The notes below the pieces were generated by a model. That model did no database searches and was not told the origin of the DNA. It worked only from the letters and a program-made list of their open reading frames with translations. Shown in pieces: positions 1-8,959 of a stretch of 64,000 bases of DNA. Within the stretch, counting starts at the first letter, position 1. The number at the start of each line of letters is the position of its first letter. Source of the DNA: Roseovarius aestuarii (GTDB taxonomy: Bacteria; Pseudomonadota; Alphaproteobacteria; Rhodobacterales; Rhodobacteraceae); contig JAPWHL010000003.1 in assembly GCA_027214255.1 (NCBI GenBank), forward strand, positions 173,295 to 237,294. The letters run 5' to 3'. The position numbers and the translations under genes were made by a program.

Positions 1-677
1 CCGGAGAAACCCGCGCGGATAACACCGTCAGAGTCATTGGTGCCGTTAAAGCCGCGCCCATAGCTGCCGGTTTCGGTGACGCCTGAGACAAGGGTAAAGT
101 TATCCCCCCGGGTGAGGTCATTGGATACCTCCAATGTGTCGATATCCGTGCGCCACTCAACATATCCCTGAATACCACCGGTCGTCAGGCCGGAGAAATC
201 AATCAGCATGGTCGTGTAGAGGTCACCATCCGCTGCGCGCCCAGTAAGGTTCACGACCTCCGAGTAGGTCACGGTGACGCTACCGGCCAGCGTCTCATAT
301 GCAGTTTCGAACTCGAACGGGAAGCCGTTTTTCGAGCCGGGTGTCGATCCGCCAAGAAAATCACCGTCGTTTGCGAAGGTGGTATCAAACACTGAACTGG
401 CGGGTTTGAGATCAATTGATAGCGACGTCAAAAGCTTTGTCGTGGTCAGCTCGTGCCAACCGTTGCCAAAAAACATGACGATGTCGTCGCCTGTCACGCC
501 ACCGTTCGTATAGGGGTCCAAGGCCTGCCATGTCAGTGTTTCGACCGATCCATCGCTAAATGTGGCCGTGATTTTGGAACCAGCCATATCGACGCCACGC
601 GTGGTGGTGTCCTCGCGCAAGCCAGTGACGGTTTCATATGGGTCTTCATTGACCCTGACTATATTTATCGTGGACAT
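1..677 (-). CDS. Partial secreted-type protein (5' part only), function unknown
   Basis: An open frame starts at an ATG at 677 and runs without a stop off the left edge, giving about 225 N-terminal residues. The protein is rich in Thr, Gly, Asp and Ser, has no Lys/Arg-rich N-terminus or hydrophobic signal peptide, and its composition resembles beta-rich extracellular proteins of roseobacters that carry RTX or Hint domains further downstream. Lack of a signal peptide would fit type I secretion, but the C-terminal part that would show RTX repeats is outside the window. A weak AAAAGG ribosome-binding site precedes the start. Real coding seems likely from the long open frame and smooth composition; the function is unknown. 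Confidence 0.6.
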   Translation of the reverse strand, partial: MSTINIVRVNEDPYETVTGLREDTTTRGVDMAGSKITATFSDGSVETLTWQALDPYTNGGVTGDDIVMFFGNGWHELTTTKLLTSLSIDLKPASSVFDTTFANDGDFLGGSTPGSKNGFPFEFETAYETLAGSVTVTYSEVVNLTGRAADGDLYTTMLIDFSGLTTGGIQGYVEWRTDIDTLEVSNDLTRGDNFTLVSGVTETGSYGRGFNGTNDSDGVIRAGFS

Positions 678-1008
678 GGCCTGAGCCTTTTTAGAAAATT
701 CTGGTTTGGATTTTCACTTTATTTGGACAGCTTTATGGCGCATGTATGTCATCTTTTTGATGACGTCATCCCGCCGACTGGGCCAGTTAGAGCGCTTTCA
801 CCTATCACTTCATGATTTATAGGGCGCCAGCTTGTCGTCTTAAATAGTAGTATCGATTAAAGAAACTGGTGTCTGTCGTGATCTTGATTGCCAAAGCGGC
901 ATCAACTCTCAGGGCTGCAGGCGCACGCCTTTGCCACTTAGAGGTTCAAGAGGCAAAGATGGCGCAAATTTGCTCACATAGGCTTGGATCTTACAGATCG
1001 CACCACAT
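678..1008. other. Intergenic region, no gene recognised
   Basis: About 330 bases lie between the start of the left-edge gene and the end of the cytidylyltransferase-like gene. The part nearest 677-760 is AT-rich and probably holds the promoter of the leftward gene. Two short rightward frames are possible, but they lack convincing ribosome-binding sites and recognisable protein features. I see no RNA gene or strong hairpin. Confidence 0.5.
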
Positions 1009-1398
1009 TCAGACCTTTGGAATGTTATCTTTGATCATAGTACTAGATACGTCCGGAGTGCGGCTTAGGTAGATGACTTCGCAATAGTCAGACAGAAAGT
1101 CGAACTTGCCAGCCCAATCATCGCCCATCGTAAAGACGTCGACTTTATGGGTCTTCACGTCTTCGGCCTTTTGATTCCAATTATGTTCGGGAATGATCAG
1201 ATCGATGTAACGGATCGCTTCCAGCAGTTTTTTGCGCTCTTCATAGTCAAAGTGAGATTGCTTGCCTTTTCGGGCATTGAACGCGTCTGTTGAGAGCCCA
1301 ACGATCAATCGATCGCCAAGCGCCTTCGCGCGCTCAAACAAGCGAATATGCCCATAGTGCAATGTATCGAACGTGCCATATGTCAAAACTGTTTTCAT
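1009..1398 (-). CDS. Glycerol-3-phosphate cytidylyltransferase-like nucleotidyltransferase
   Basis: The 129-residue product starts MKTVLTYGTFD and carries the cytidylyltransferase HxGH motif in GTFDTLHYGH and the C-terminal R-T-x-x-x-S-S-T signature, as in TagD/TarD. These enzymes make CDP-glycerol from CTP and glycerol 3-phosphate; the length matches TagD (about 130 residues). The ATG at 1398 is preferred over an upstream TTG at 1431 because the family begins right at this Met and a GGGAGGGA site lies 12 bases upstream. In a Gram-negative host CDP-glycerol would more likely serve a surface glycan than teichoic acid. Related CTP-transferases with other alcohol phosphates are possible. No polymerase or other glycan gene is adjacent. 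Confidence 0.85.
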   Translation of the reverse strand: MKTVLTYGTFDTLHYGHIRLFERAKALGDRLIVGLSTDAFNARKGKQSHFDYEERKKLLEAIRYIDLIIPEHNWNQKAEDVKTHKVDVFTMGDDWAGKFDFLSDYCEVIYLSRTPDVSSTMIKDNIPKV

Positions 1399-1610
1399 GT
1401 AACTTACGGATCCCTCCCATGGGGCACTCAACTTGAACTACAGGATGCTTGTACATGACCGGCCTCATAATGACAGGTCGGATCCGTGGGGCGTTCAAAG
1501 GCGCGGCATCGCCAGTGTCCGTTAAGGGGCTTGATTGAGAGGCCAAACAGCGACAGCATGTCACTCACGGCGTTTTCATGAAAAAGGCCATTTACCAGTA
1601 GGAGTTTCTC

Positions 1611-2414
1611 ATGCGCTCAATCACATCTATGGCCGCTGCATTTTTGTTGCTCGCCGGGCTGTCCTCCCCTGCGGTGGCGGCTTCTTGTGGCAACAATTCC
1701 GGCGGTTTCAACGCGTGGAAAGCAGCTTTTGCAAAAGAAGCCGCCAGTGCCGGTGTCGGTAAGCGCGGACTAAATGCGCTGGCTCAGGCGCAATATGCCT
1801 CTGGCACGATTGCCGCAGACCGGAACCAAAAATCCTTCAAGTATTCATTGCAAAAATTCATGCAGATTCGGGGGGCGGACACGATTGTTGCCCAAGGCAG
1901 GAAGCGTAAGGCGCGTGATGCCCGTTTTTATGCGTCCCTTGAGGCCCGGTTTGGCGTGCCAGCCGGCGTTATCATTGCGATTCATGGCATGGAAACAGGG
2001 TTTGGCGGGTTCATGGGCGATAGCTCGGTCGTGTCGGCGATTACAACGCTGACCTATGATTGCCGTCGCTCGGAGTTTTTCAAGCCGCATGCCATAGGTG
2101 CGTTGAAACTGGTGGACGCGGGTGCGATTACCGGGGGCACAAAAGGCGCAAAACATGGTGAGCTTGGCCACACACAGTTCCTGCCGGGCAATGCCCTTCG
2201 TTATGGTGTGGATGCGAATGGCGATGGCCGTGTAGATTTTTACAATCAGGCCGACGCGCTGGCATCTACCGCGAATTTCCTACGCCAGAAGGGTTGGAAG
2301 CCCGGTGTGGGTTATGCCGAAGGGCAGGCCAATTTTGCTGTAATCAAACAATGGAATGCGGCAGGCGTCTATCAAAAGGCGATTGCAATCATGGCCGCAC
2401 GGATCGACGGCTAA
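1611..2414 (+). CDS. Lytic murein transglycosylase (MltB/SLT_2 type)
   Basis: The 267-residue protein has a Sec signal peptide with likely cleavage after AVA (residue 23), so the enzyme would act in the periplasm on peptidoglycan. It contains the transglycosylase core: a probable catalytic Glu128 in HGMETGFG, and GHTQFLPGNALRYGVDANGDG, equivalent to the GxxQFMPS and D-x-D-G-D segments of MltB. It lacks the C-terminal peptidoglycan-binding domain often seen in longer family members. The ATG at 1611 is supported by an AGTAGGAG site. It is monocistronic, divergent from the cytidylyltransferase gene, and followed by a hairpin terminator. Assignment to the MltB-like superfamily is firm; the exact substrate preference is not visible. 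Confidence 0.85.
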   Translation: MRSITSMAAAFLLLAGLSSPAVAASCGNNSGGFNAWKAAFAKEAASAGVGKRGLNALAQAQYASGTIAADRNQKSFKYSLQKFMQIRGADTIVAQGRKRKARDARFYASLEARFGVPAGVIIAIHGMETGFGGFMGDSSVVSAITTLTYDCRRSEFFKPHAIGALKLVDAGAITGGTKGAKHGELGHTQFLPGNALRYGVDANGDGRVDFYNQADALASTANFLRQKGWKPGVGYAEGQANFAVIKQWNAAGVYQKAIAIMAARIDG

Positions 2415-2437
2415 CGTCAGAGCGGACCGTTGGAAAG

Positions 2438-2462
2438 CGGCCCACAGAGTTGGGGCCGTTTT
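2438..2462 (+). terminator. Rho-independent terminator after the transglycosylase gene
   Basis: CGGCCC (2438-2443) pairs with GGGCCG (2453-2458), followed by TTTT, 24 bases after the stop codon. Confidence 0.65.
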
Positions 2463-2549
2463 GAGATACAAAACCAACGACCTTCGCAGCACCTTTTCCC
2501 CAAGGTCGATGCGTGCCTCGGATCAACGCGCGCTAAATTCCGACGCAAA

Positions 2550-3365
2550 CTAGATCGGCTTGGCCGGTTTGCGCGGCAGTTTGGCCCACGACGTCGGCTG
2601 TGCGGTGCTGGCGGTCAGGCCACCGTCGGCCACCAAAGAGGTGCCGGTCACAAACGACGCTTGATCCGAGGCCAGAAACAGAATCGCTTGAGCCAGTTCC
2701 TCGGCCTTGCCGAGACGCCCAAGGGCGATGGCATGCGCGTATTCCGCGACATGGGCGTCACTAATCGTGGCCAGCATACGTTCCGATGCAACCGGGCCGG
2801 GGCATATTGCATTAACTCGGATGCCATACTGGCCTTCTTCCCAAGCCAGGCTTTGCGTCATGTTCAAAATGGCCGCCTTCATTGCATTATACGCTGCCCA
2901 ATCAGGATCGCCGCGCAATCCCGAGATCGACGACATCGTGACAATACTGCCGCCGCCGCCGTCGCGCATGGCCGGTATGACGCACTGGCACGCGGTCAGC
3001 GTGCTGCGCAGGTTCAGCTTGTAAAGACGGTCCCAGACGCCCAGATCAATTTCTGACACCAGCCCAGAGGCGCTGCCGCCTGCCACGTTGATCAATGTAT
3101 CGACGCCACCGCCCAGTTCTATTGCGTTGGCGATTGCGGTGCGCAACTCCGACTCATCCATGACATCGGCCTTTAGCGCCGTCACATCCGCGCCGTTATC
3201 GCTCAATTCTTGGGCAAGGGCCGTTGCCATTTCATGTTTAACATCCAGAACAAACACGCGAGCTTGTTCCGAGGCCAACTGCCGCACGCAGGCCGCGCCC
3301 ATGCCATCTGCCCCGCCGGACACAATTGCGACTTTGCCAGCAAAGCGTTTCAGAGATGTTGTCAT
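2550..3365 (-). CDS. Short-chain dehydrogenase/reductase (SDR)
   Basis: A classical SDR of 271 residues. The N-terminal SGGADGMGAA is the dinucleotide-binding glycine motif, NVAGG corresponds to NNAG, and SSIS with YNAMK supplies the catalytic Ser and Tyr-x-x-x-Lys. The C-terminal PGPV and 'FVTGTSLVADGG' follow the family. The reaction is NAD(P)-dependent alcohol/ketone interconversion; the substrate is unknown. The start at 3365 has a strong GGAGGAGA site and replaces a 22-codon longer frame. It is divergent from the GcvT-HyuAB operon across a 208-base promoter region, so it is probably part of the same catabolic unit. Confidence 0.85.
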   Translation of the reverse strand: MTTSLKRFAGKVAIVSGGADGMGAACVRQLASEQARVFVLDVKHEMATALAQELSDNGADVTALKADVMDESELRTAIANAIELGGGVDTLINVAGGSASGLVSEIDLGVWDRLYKLNLRSTLTACQCVIPAMRDGGGGSIVTMSSISGLRGDPDWAAYNAMKAAILNMTQSLAWEEGQYGIRVNAICPGPVASERMLATISDAHVAEYAHAIALGRLGKAEELAQAILFLASDQASFVTGTSLVADGGLTASTAQPTSWAKLPRKPAKPI

Positions 3366-3472
3366 GCTTTCTCCTCCAAGATTGATCGTCGACACCATTA
3401 CACGGTTGTCCGTGTGGGCAAACACACCCATCTGGCGCTAACTTTCCAAATGGTGTAATCTTATTTCAATTC

Positions 3473-3498
3473 TTGACACGTTGCGAATAATGGCGCAA
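3473..3498. promoter_or_regulatory. Candidate promoter/operator between SDR and GcvT genes
   Basis: The divergent 208-base region contains TTGACA (3473-3478) and an adjoining inverted repeat TTGCG-N8-CGCAA (3481-3498). The repeat is a plausible regulator-binding site for the rightward operon or both divergent genes. No convincing -10 at the ideal distance was found, so this is only a candidate. Confidence 0.3.
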
Positions 3499-3573
3499 GC
3501 CTCGGATATTATGACAACAGACAGTTCGCATCGCGTCGCTGCGGTACATCCCGACAAATGATGGAGCTGGGTA

Positions 3574-4782
3574 ATGGCGGAAGTTATCAACATGAAATCA
3601 CGGTCGGACGCTCGAATAATCGCAACGCAATTCACGGCGCTACTGGGACAGCCGCCCTATCGCAAGGATATCATGCGGTCGAAATCCGGGCTGAAACGGA
3701 CTGCGTTCTTCGACACAATCGGACATGCGAAAGAGTTTCACATCCACAACACTTATCTAAAGCCGGATGTGTTTACTGATCCGCTTGAGGAGTATTGGAC
3801 CCTGCGCAATGACGTCGGCCTGTTTGATGTCACAGGCGAAGAGGTGGTTGAAATCACCGGGCCGGATGCGTTGGAGCTGATCAATGACGTAATGCCACGC
3901 GATGTTGCCAAGATGCGTGATGGCATGTCGTTCTATTCCGTTTTGTGTCATGACTTTGGCGGGATTGTCGAAGACGGAATTTTGGTGCGCTTTAATGCCG
4001 ACAAGTTCTGGTGGGTCGGTGGGCCGGGCAATTCGGAAGAGTTTCTTTATGCAAACATCCGCGGGCGGGATGTCGAAATCACAAGCCACAATGACTCCCT
4101 GCATGTGGCGAGTGTTCAAGGCCCCAAATCGCGCGATGTGATGAACACGGTGTGCGCCGACAGCCTTGCCGATTTGCCGGTGTTCGGTGTGTTGGAGACC
4201 GACCTGTGCGGTGTGCCGGTCACAATCACGCGCACGGGTTACACGGCCGAGCTGGGCTATGACATTTATGTTGATATCGAGCGTGGCCCACAGATGTACA
4301 AAGACCTGTTGGTCGCAGTTCAGGCCGCGGGCGGATCGTTGTGCGGCAGCCACTGCATGGGCATTCGTCGCGTCGAGGCCGGCATCCTGAACTTTGGTTT
4401 TGACTTTGACTGGCAGCATACCCCGGCGGACATCGGGCTGGAGTGGATGATCAGCGAAACCAAGGCACCTTACCGCGCGCAAAAAGCGTTGATCGCGGTC
4501 AAGCACAACTTGCCAACGCGGCGTTTGACGGGCTTCCGTCTGGAAGGTTCCGAGGTGCCCTTGGTCGGAGACAAGGTGTATTTTGACGGTCAAGAGGTTG
4601 GGGTTGTCACCTCGGCGACCGCGTCGCCATCATTAGAGGTGCCGCTGGCCATGGGCTATGTCGAGACGTCGATCACCAAGGGCAATGATCTAGTGGAAAT
4701 CGATTGTGGCGGCACCCGGTATTCGGCCCGCGTTGTGCCCTGCACATTCCTAGATCCGGAACGAAAGTTGATGCGCGCCTGA
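3574..4782 (+). CDS. GcvT-family folate-dependent aminomethyl/methyltransferase
   Basis: 402 residues of the glycine cleavage T-protein superfamily. GGIVEDGILVRF holds the Asp (134) equivalent to the catalytic Asp of GcvT, GYTAELGYDIYV is the central family signature, and the C-terminal barrel (MGYVETSITKGNDLVEI) is present. Such proteins move one-carbon units from N- or S-methyl groups to tetrahydrofolate (T-protein, dimethylglycine and sarcosine enzymes, DmdA). It is not in a gcvTHP operon; it heads a run with hyuA, hyuB, a sulfurtransferase and an amine oxidase, so it probably demethylates an N- or S-methyl catabolite. GGAG at 3563-3566 supports the ATG at 3574. Specific substrate unknown. 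Confidence 0.82.
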   Translation: MAEVINMKSRSDARIIATQFTALLGQPPYRKDIMRSKSGLKRTAFFDTIGHAKEFHIHNTYLKPDVFTDPLEEYWTLRNDVGLFDVTGEEVVEITGPDALELINDVMPRDVAKMRDGMSFYSVLCHDFGGIVEDGILVRFNADKFWWVGGPGNSEEFLYANIRGRDVEITSHNDSLHVASVQGPKSRDVMNTVCADSLADLPVFGVLETDLCGVPVTITRTGYTAELGYDIYVDIERGPQMYKDLLVAVQAAGGSLCGSHCMGIRRVEAGILNFGFDFDWQHTPADIGLEWMISETKAPYRAQKALIAVKHNLPTRRLTGFRLEGSEVPLVGDKVYFDGQEVGVVTSATASPSLEVPLAMGYVETSITKGNDLVEIDCGGTRYSARVVPCTFLDPERKLMRA

Positions 4783-4867
4783 CAGGGGCACCGCTTTGCA
4801 ATGCGCGCGGTCAGAGTGGCTGACGGACAGCCATCGTGGCCCAACCACACATGTTAAAGAGGACTGA

Positions 4868-6916
4868 ATGACAGATTCCAACCCCCATTATCGTTTCGGA
4901 GCGGACATCGGCGGAACCTTTACCGATGTCCTGCTTATTGATGACACCTCTGGCAAATTGGTTGCGTTGAAGGTCCCTTCTAACCGGCCTACGCCCGAGC
5001 AATCGATCATCGATGGTTTGATCACGCTGCGCGATGAACATGGGGTTGATCCTGCCGAAGTCGCCTATTTTTCGCATGGGACGACTCTGGGGGTGAATAC
5101 TTTGCTAGAGCGCGACGGCGTTGATGTGGGGCTGCTGACCACGCAGGGGTTCCGCGACATCTTGGAGTTGCGCCGTTTGCGCCTGCCCAAGGCCAATGAC
5201 CTGTATGTGCCCCGCCCGATATCGTTGGCTCCGCGCCGTCACGTCATCGAAGTTGCCGAGCGGATCGGTCAGGACGGCGAGGTGATAATCCCACTTGATC
5301 GTGACGATGTTCTGACCGCTGCTGGAACGCTGATCTCGCAAGGGGTCAAGGATATCGCGATCTGCTTTATGCACTCTTACCGGTTCAGCGATCACGAGCT
5401 GCAGGCAAAGGCATGGATCGAAGAGGCCTATCCCGACGCTTATGTGATCGCTTCCAGCGATTTGTGGCCGCAGCAACGTGAATACGAGCGCTGTCTGGTC
5501 AGCGTCATCAACGCCTATATCGGTGCGCGCATGCGCGGCTGTTTTGATGCGCTGCAATCCAAGGCATCCGCTATCGGGTTCAACACCCGGATTTTCTCGA
5601 CCAAATCAAATGGCGGGGTCATGGGATTGGCCGCGGCGGGCGCACAACCTGTTGAAACATTGCTGTCCGGCCCGGCCTCTGGCGTGATCGGGGCCAGCTA
5701 TCTGGGCAAGGTCATGGGCGAGGACAAGCTGATAACCCTTGATATGGGCGGCACCAGCGTCGATATCGCTATGATTGACGGTGAAATTCCCTATTCCAAC
5801 GAAAACACCATCGGAGAATATCCTGTGCTGATCCCGGCGGTCGATGTGTCGGCCATCGGTGCTGGAGGTGGATCTGTTGCATGGCTGGACCCCGAAGGTG
5901 TTCTGAAGGTTGGGCCCCGCAGTGCGGGCGCCTATCCCGGCCCCGCATGCTATAGTCGTGGTGGTACGGAACCAACAGTGACAGATGCCTACGCAGCGCT
6001 GGGTATTCTGCCCCCCACGGGACTGTTGGGCGGCGAAATGCAGCTGGACCTGGACAAGGCGCGCACGGCATTGGCGACGGTCGGGGACGAACTGGGCCTG
6101 ACGCCCGAAGAAACCGCCGATGCGATCTTGCAGGTGACAACGGCCAATATTTATGCCGAAACACTGCCACAGCTGGCGCGGCGCGGTATCGAAGCCGGGG
6201 AATTCTCGCTGTTGTGTTACGGCGCTGCGGGGCCGACGCATTCCTTCTTGCTGGCCCGCGAGTTGGACCTGAAGCGCGTGATCGTTCCGCCGATGCCCGG
6301 ATTGCTGTGTGCGCTGGGCTGTCTTGTGGCCGATCTGCGGGCCGATTTTGTCAAAAGCCTGTGGCAAAGCACGCATGAATTGCCCGAGGCCGAGCTGAAC
6401 GAATGTTTCGACACTTTGGAAACCAACGCGAATGATTGGCTGGCGGCGCAGAATGTCGATGTCGATGTTTCGCGTCTGATCAAAAGCGCGGACGTGTGCT
6501 TTGAGGGGCAATCGTTTGAGTTGAATATCGTCTTCCCGGACGAACCTTTGACGGTGGCAAATCTGGAGCGCTGGTTCCGTGAACGGTATCGCGCGATTTA
6601 TGGCATCCTTGACGAAGATACTCCGATCCGGGTGCTGGAGGCGCGTGTTCAGATCGTTGGCGAAACGTCTAAGCCGGATATTGGCAATCTGCGCCCGTTT
6701 GCGACGGCCACCGAAGAGCCGGTTGGCCAGCGGCCTCTTTATGAAAACGGCAAGGCGATGACCGCGACGATCTATCAGCGAACATCCCTACAGCCGGGGC
6801 AGGTTTTCGACGGCCCCGCTGTGGTCGAACAATATGACACGACAATCTATGTGCCCGAAGGCTTTCGGGTGACTGTCGACCAATGGTGGAACCTGATCGG
6901 AGAGCGTCAATCATGA
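4868..6916 (+). CDS. hyuA: Hydantoinase/5-oxoprolinase family subunit A (HyuA)
   Basis: 682 residues. FGADIGGTFTDVLLID is the N-terminal ATP-binding segment, SHGTTLGVNTLLER and LDMGGTSVDIAMIDG are the other actin-like ATPase motifs, and VDVSAIGAGGGSVAWLD is the family core. Together with HyuB it should form an ATP-dependent amide-ring-opening or carboxylating enzyme, like N-methylhydantoinase, 5-oxoprolinase or acetone carboxylase. The ATG at 4868 follows an AAAGAGG site. It lies 85 bases after the GcvT gene and overlaps hyuB by four bases, indicating coupled translation. The substrate cannot be told from the sequence; the GcvT neighbour favours an N-methylated ring. Confidence 0.88.
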   Translation: MTDSNPHYRFGADIGGTFTDVLLIDDTSGKLVALKVPSNRPTPEQSIIDGLITLRDEHGVDPAEVAYFSHGTTLGVNTLLERDGVDVGLLTTQGFRDILELRRLRLPKANDLYVPRPISLAPRRHVIEVAERIGQDGEVIIPLDRDDVLTAAGTLISQGVKDIAICFMHSYRFSDHELQAKAWIEEAYPDAYVIASSDLWPQQREYERCLVSVINAYIGARMRGCFDALQSKASAIGFNTRIFSTKSNGGVMGLAAAGAQPVETLLSGPASGVIGASYLGKVMGEDKLITLDMGGTSVDIAMIDGEIPYSNENTIGEYPVLIPAVDVSAIGAGGGSVAWLDPEGVLKVGPRSAGAYPGPACYSRGGTEPTVTDAYAALGILPPTGLLGGEMQLDLDKARTALATVGDELGLTPEETADAILQVTTANIYAETLPQLARRGIEAGEFSLLCYGAAGPTHSFLLARELDLKRVIVPPMPGLLCALGCLVADLRADFVKSLWQSTHELPEAELNECFDTLETNANDWLAAQNVDVDVSRLIKSADVCFEGQSFELNIVFPDEPLTVANLERWFRERYRAIYGILDEDTPIRVLEARVQIVGETSKPDIGNLRPFATATEEPVGQRPLYENGKAMTATIYQRTSLQPGQVFDGPAVVEQYDTTIYVPEGFRVTVDQWWNLIGERQS

Positions 6917-8925
6917 GCACCGCAAAGATTACCCTCGAAATCATGAGCAACCGCTTTCAGGCGATTGTAGATGAAATGGCGCAGGCGCTGTTTCGCACCG
7001 CCCATACGGTTTTCATCAAGGAAACGCAGGATTACGGCACAGTTCTGGTCAGCCCCGAAGGCGAGGTCTTTGCCGCCTCCCGCCGGTATGGTGTGTTGAT
7101 GATGATCGGCCACCCCATGCAAGAAGCCATTCGCGCCATGGGGGACGATGTCCGCGAAGGCGACGTGTTCATGACGAATGATCCCTACGCCACGCGCGGA
7201 ATGGCGACCCACTTGAACGACATCTATCTTTGGACGCCAGTGTTTCATGATGGCAAGTTGATTTGCTATGCGTGGACCTTTATTCATATGTCTGACGTCG
7301 GTGGGCGGGTCGCAGGCAGCATCGCACCTTCAAGCGTTGAAATGACACAAGAAGGTATTCGTGTTCCGCCCCAACGGCTGATCCGCGAAGGCGTACTGGA
7401 CGAAACGTTCCTGAACCTTTTTCTGTGCAACACCCGTACGGGTGACGACAACTGGGGGGACATGAAGGCCTGTCTTGCAGCGCTGTCCACCGCCGAGCGA
7501 CGCTTGGGCGAAATGATGAACCGGTTCGGGCCCGAAGCGATTTCGAAAGCTATCGTTGACGTTCTGGACTATGCCGAAACCCAATCGCGGCGCGTGATTT
7601 CACAGGTGCCGAACGGTACCTACACGTTCAGTGATTTTCTGGAAGGCGACGCTGTTGGGCAGGGTTTGTTAAGGATCAAGCTGGCGCTGACTGTCAAGGA
7701 CGGCGAATTCTATATGGATTTCACCGGCACCGCGCCTCAAATTCGGGCCAGCCTGAACTTGCCCACTCATTCGCAGAATGGCCACTGGATGATGATCACG
7801 GGCATGGTCAACTGGCTGTGCACGCGCGAGCCGACCATCGCTTATAACGCGGGGTTGGTGCGCCCGATGAAAATTCACGCACCGAAAGGTTCGCTGATCA
7901 ACCCGGATCCGGGGGCGGCCACCGGCGCGCGCTATTCGACCTCCCACAAGGTGTGTGACGTGATCATCAGCGCGCTGTCACAGGCCGTGCCCGATCAGCT
8001 TCCGGCGACGGATTCAGGTCAGGCGGCAATTCTTCTGGTGTCGATGCCGGATTTGCAGACGTCAACAACCAGGGTCAGCGTTATCCAGCCGCTTGTCGGC
8101 GGGTCGGGTGCGCGGCCCATGGCCGACGGTGTTGATGGGACGATGGTGATCCTGAACTTCCTCAAAAACGTTCCTACCGAACTTCTGGAACGCGAGATGC
8201 CCGAAGTCTTGATCCGCAAATACGCCCTGCGCGAGGATTCTGGCGGTGCAGGCAAGTACCGTGGCGGTACCGGATCAATTGTCGAGTTTGAAACGCATGC
8301 TCCGTTCACAACTGTAACCGCGCGCAATATGGAGCGGTATCAATTCCCACCTCCGGGCCGTTTGGGCGGTACGCCGGGGACAACGGGCTACACTCGCCTG
8401 ACGCGCAAGGGCAAGGGTGCAGAACAGATCGGCAAGATCGATATTCTGGAAATGGATGCAGGTGACATTCTGCATCTGGGTACGCAGGGTGGCGGCGGCT
8501 ATGGTGATCCGCTGGAGCGTAAACCCGCCGCTGTGTGGGAAGACCTTTTGGATGGCTATATCTCGATGGCAACCGCGTATGACGTATATGGTGTCGTCGG
8601 TGACCTGACATCGGGCATCGACGTGGCAGCAACCGAGGCCAAACGCACCGAAATGCGTGCCATGCGTGGGCCTTTGCGCGAATTTGATTTCGGCCCCGTA
8701 CGCGATGCCTATCACGCCCGTTGGCCCGAGGCTCTGCACGATGCGATCAGTCGCGAAGTGATGCCATTGTCGCGCGTTCAGCGGCAGATCACGCATGGCG
8801 CGCTTTATGATGAAATCGACGCGCGCCTTGATCGTGGAGAGGTGGTTGATGCAGCGGACGTGCCCGACATCCATCGCGCAATTCAGGACGCAACCCGCGT
8901 GTCCAAGCGTATGACGGCGGGCTGA
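6913..8925 (+). CDS. hyuB: Hydantoinase/5-oxoprolinase family subunit B (HyuB)
   Basis: 670 residues starting MSTAKITLEIMSNRFQAIVDEM; its ATG forms an ATGA overlap with the hyuA stop. The N-terminal R-T-A-H-T-x-x-I-K-E segment, DPYATRGMATHLNDIYLWTPVF (metal-site His/Asp region) and the C-terminal GGAGKYRGGTGSIVEF with GGGGYGDP are typical of the HyuB/OplB half. It supplies the second catalytic subunit to HyuA. The length is somewhat over the usual 550-600 residues, through a C-terminal extension (about residues 540-670) rich in charged residues, as in other roseobacter homologues. Cytosolic. Substrate unknown. Confidence 0.88.
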   Translation: MSTAKITLEIMSNRFQAIVDEMAQALFRTAHTVFIKETQDYGTVLVSPEGEVFAASRRYGVLMMIGHPMQEAIRAMGDDVREGDVFMTNDPYATRGMATHLNDIYLWTPVFHDGKLICYAWTFIHMSDVGGRVAGSIAPSSVEMTQEGIRVPPQRLIREGVLDETFLNLFLCNTRTGDDNWGDMKACLAALSTAERRLGEMMNRFGPEAISKAIVDVLDYAETQSRRVISQVPNGTYTFSDFLEGDAVGQGLLRIKLALTVKDGEFYMDFTGTAPQIRASLNLPTHSQNGHWMMITGMVNWLCTREPTIAYNAGLVRPMKIHAPKGSLINPDPGAATGARYSTSHKVCDVIISALSQAVPDQLPATDSGQAAILLVSMPDLQTSTTRVSVIQPLVGGSGARPMADGVDGTMVILNFLKNVPTELLEREMPEVLIRKYALREDSGGAGKYRGGTGSIVEFETHAPFTTVTARNMERYQFPPPGRLGGTPGTTGYTRLTRKGKGAEQIGKIDILEMDAGDILHLGTQGGGGYGDPLERKPAAVWEDLLDGYISMATAYDVYGVVGDLTSGIDVAATEAKRTEMRAMRGPLREFDFGPVRDAYHARWPEALHDAISREVMPLSRVQRQITHGALYDEIDARLDRGEVVDAADVPDIHRAIQDATRVSKRMTAG

Positions 8926-8959
8926 AGGCCCAAGTCGGGCATAGTAACAGGAGCATGAC

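Noticed and set aside
3366..3573. Glycine riboswitch before the GcvT-like gene
   Set aside because: No tandem aptamer-like conserved segments are visible; the gene is not in a glycine cleavage operon.
3757..4593. 278-codon leftward frame opposite the GcvT-like gene
   Set aside because: Antisense shadow of a clearly coding gene; composition and lack of motifs do not support a protein.
5606..6511. 301-codon leftward frame inside hyuA
   Set aside because: Antisense shadow; the hyuA motifs on the plus strand are unambiguous.
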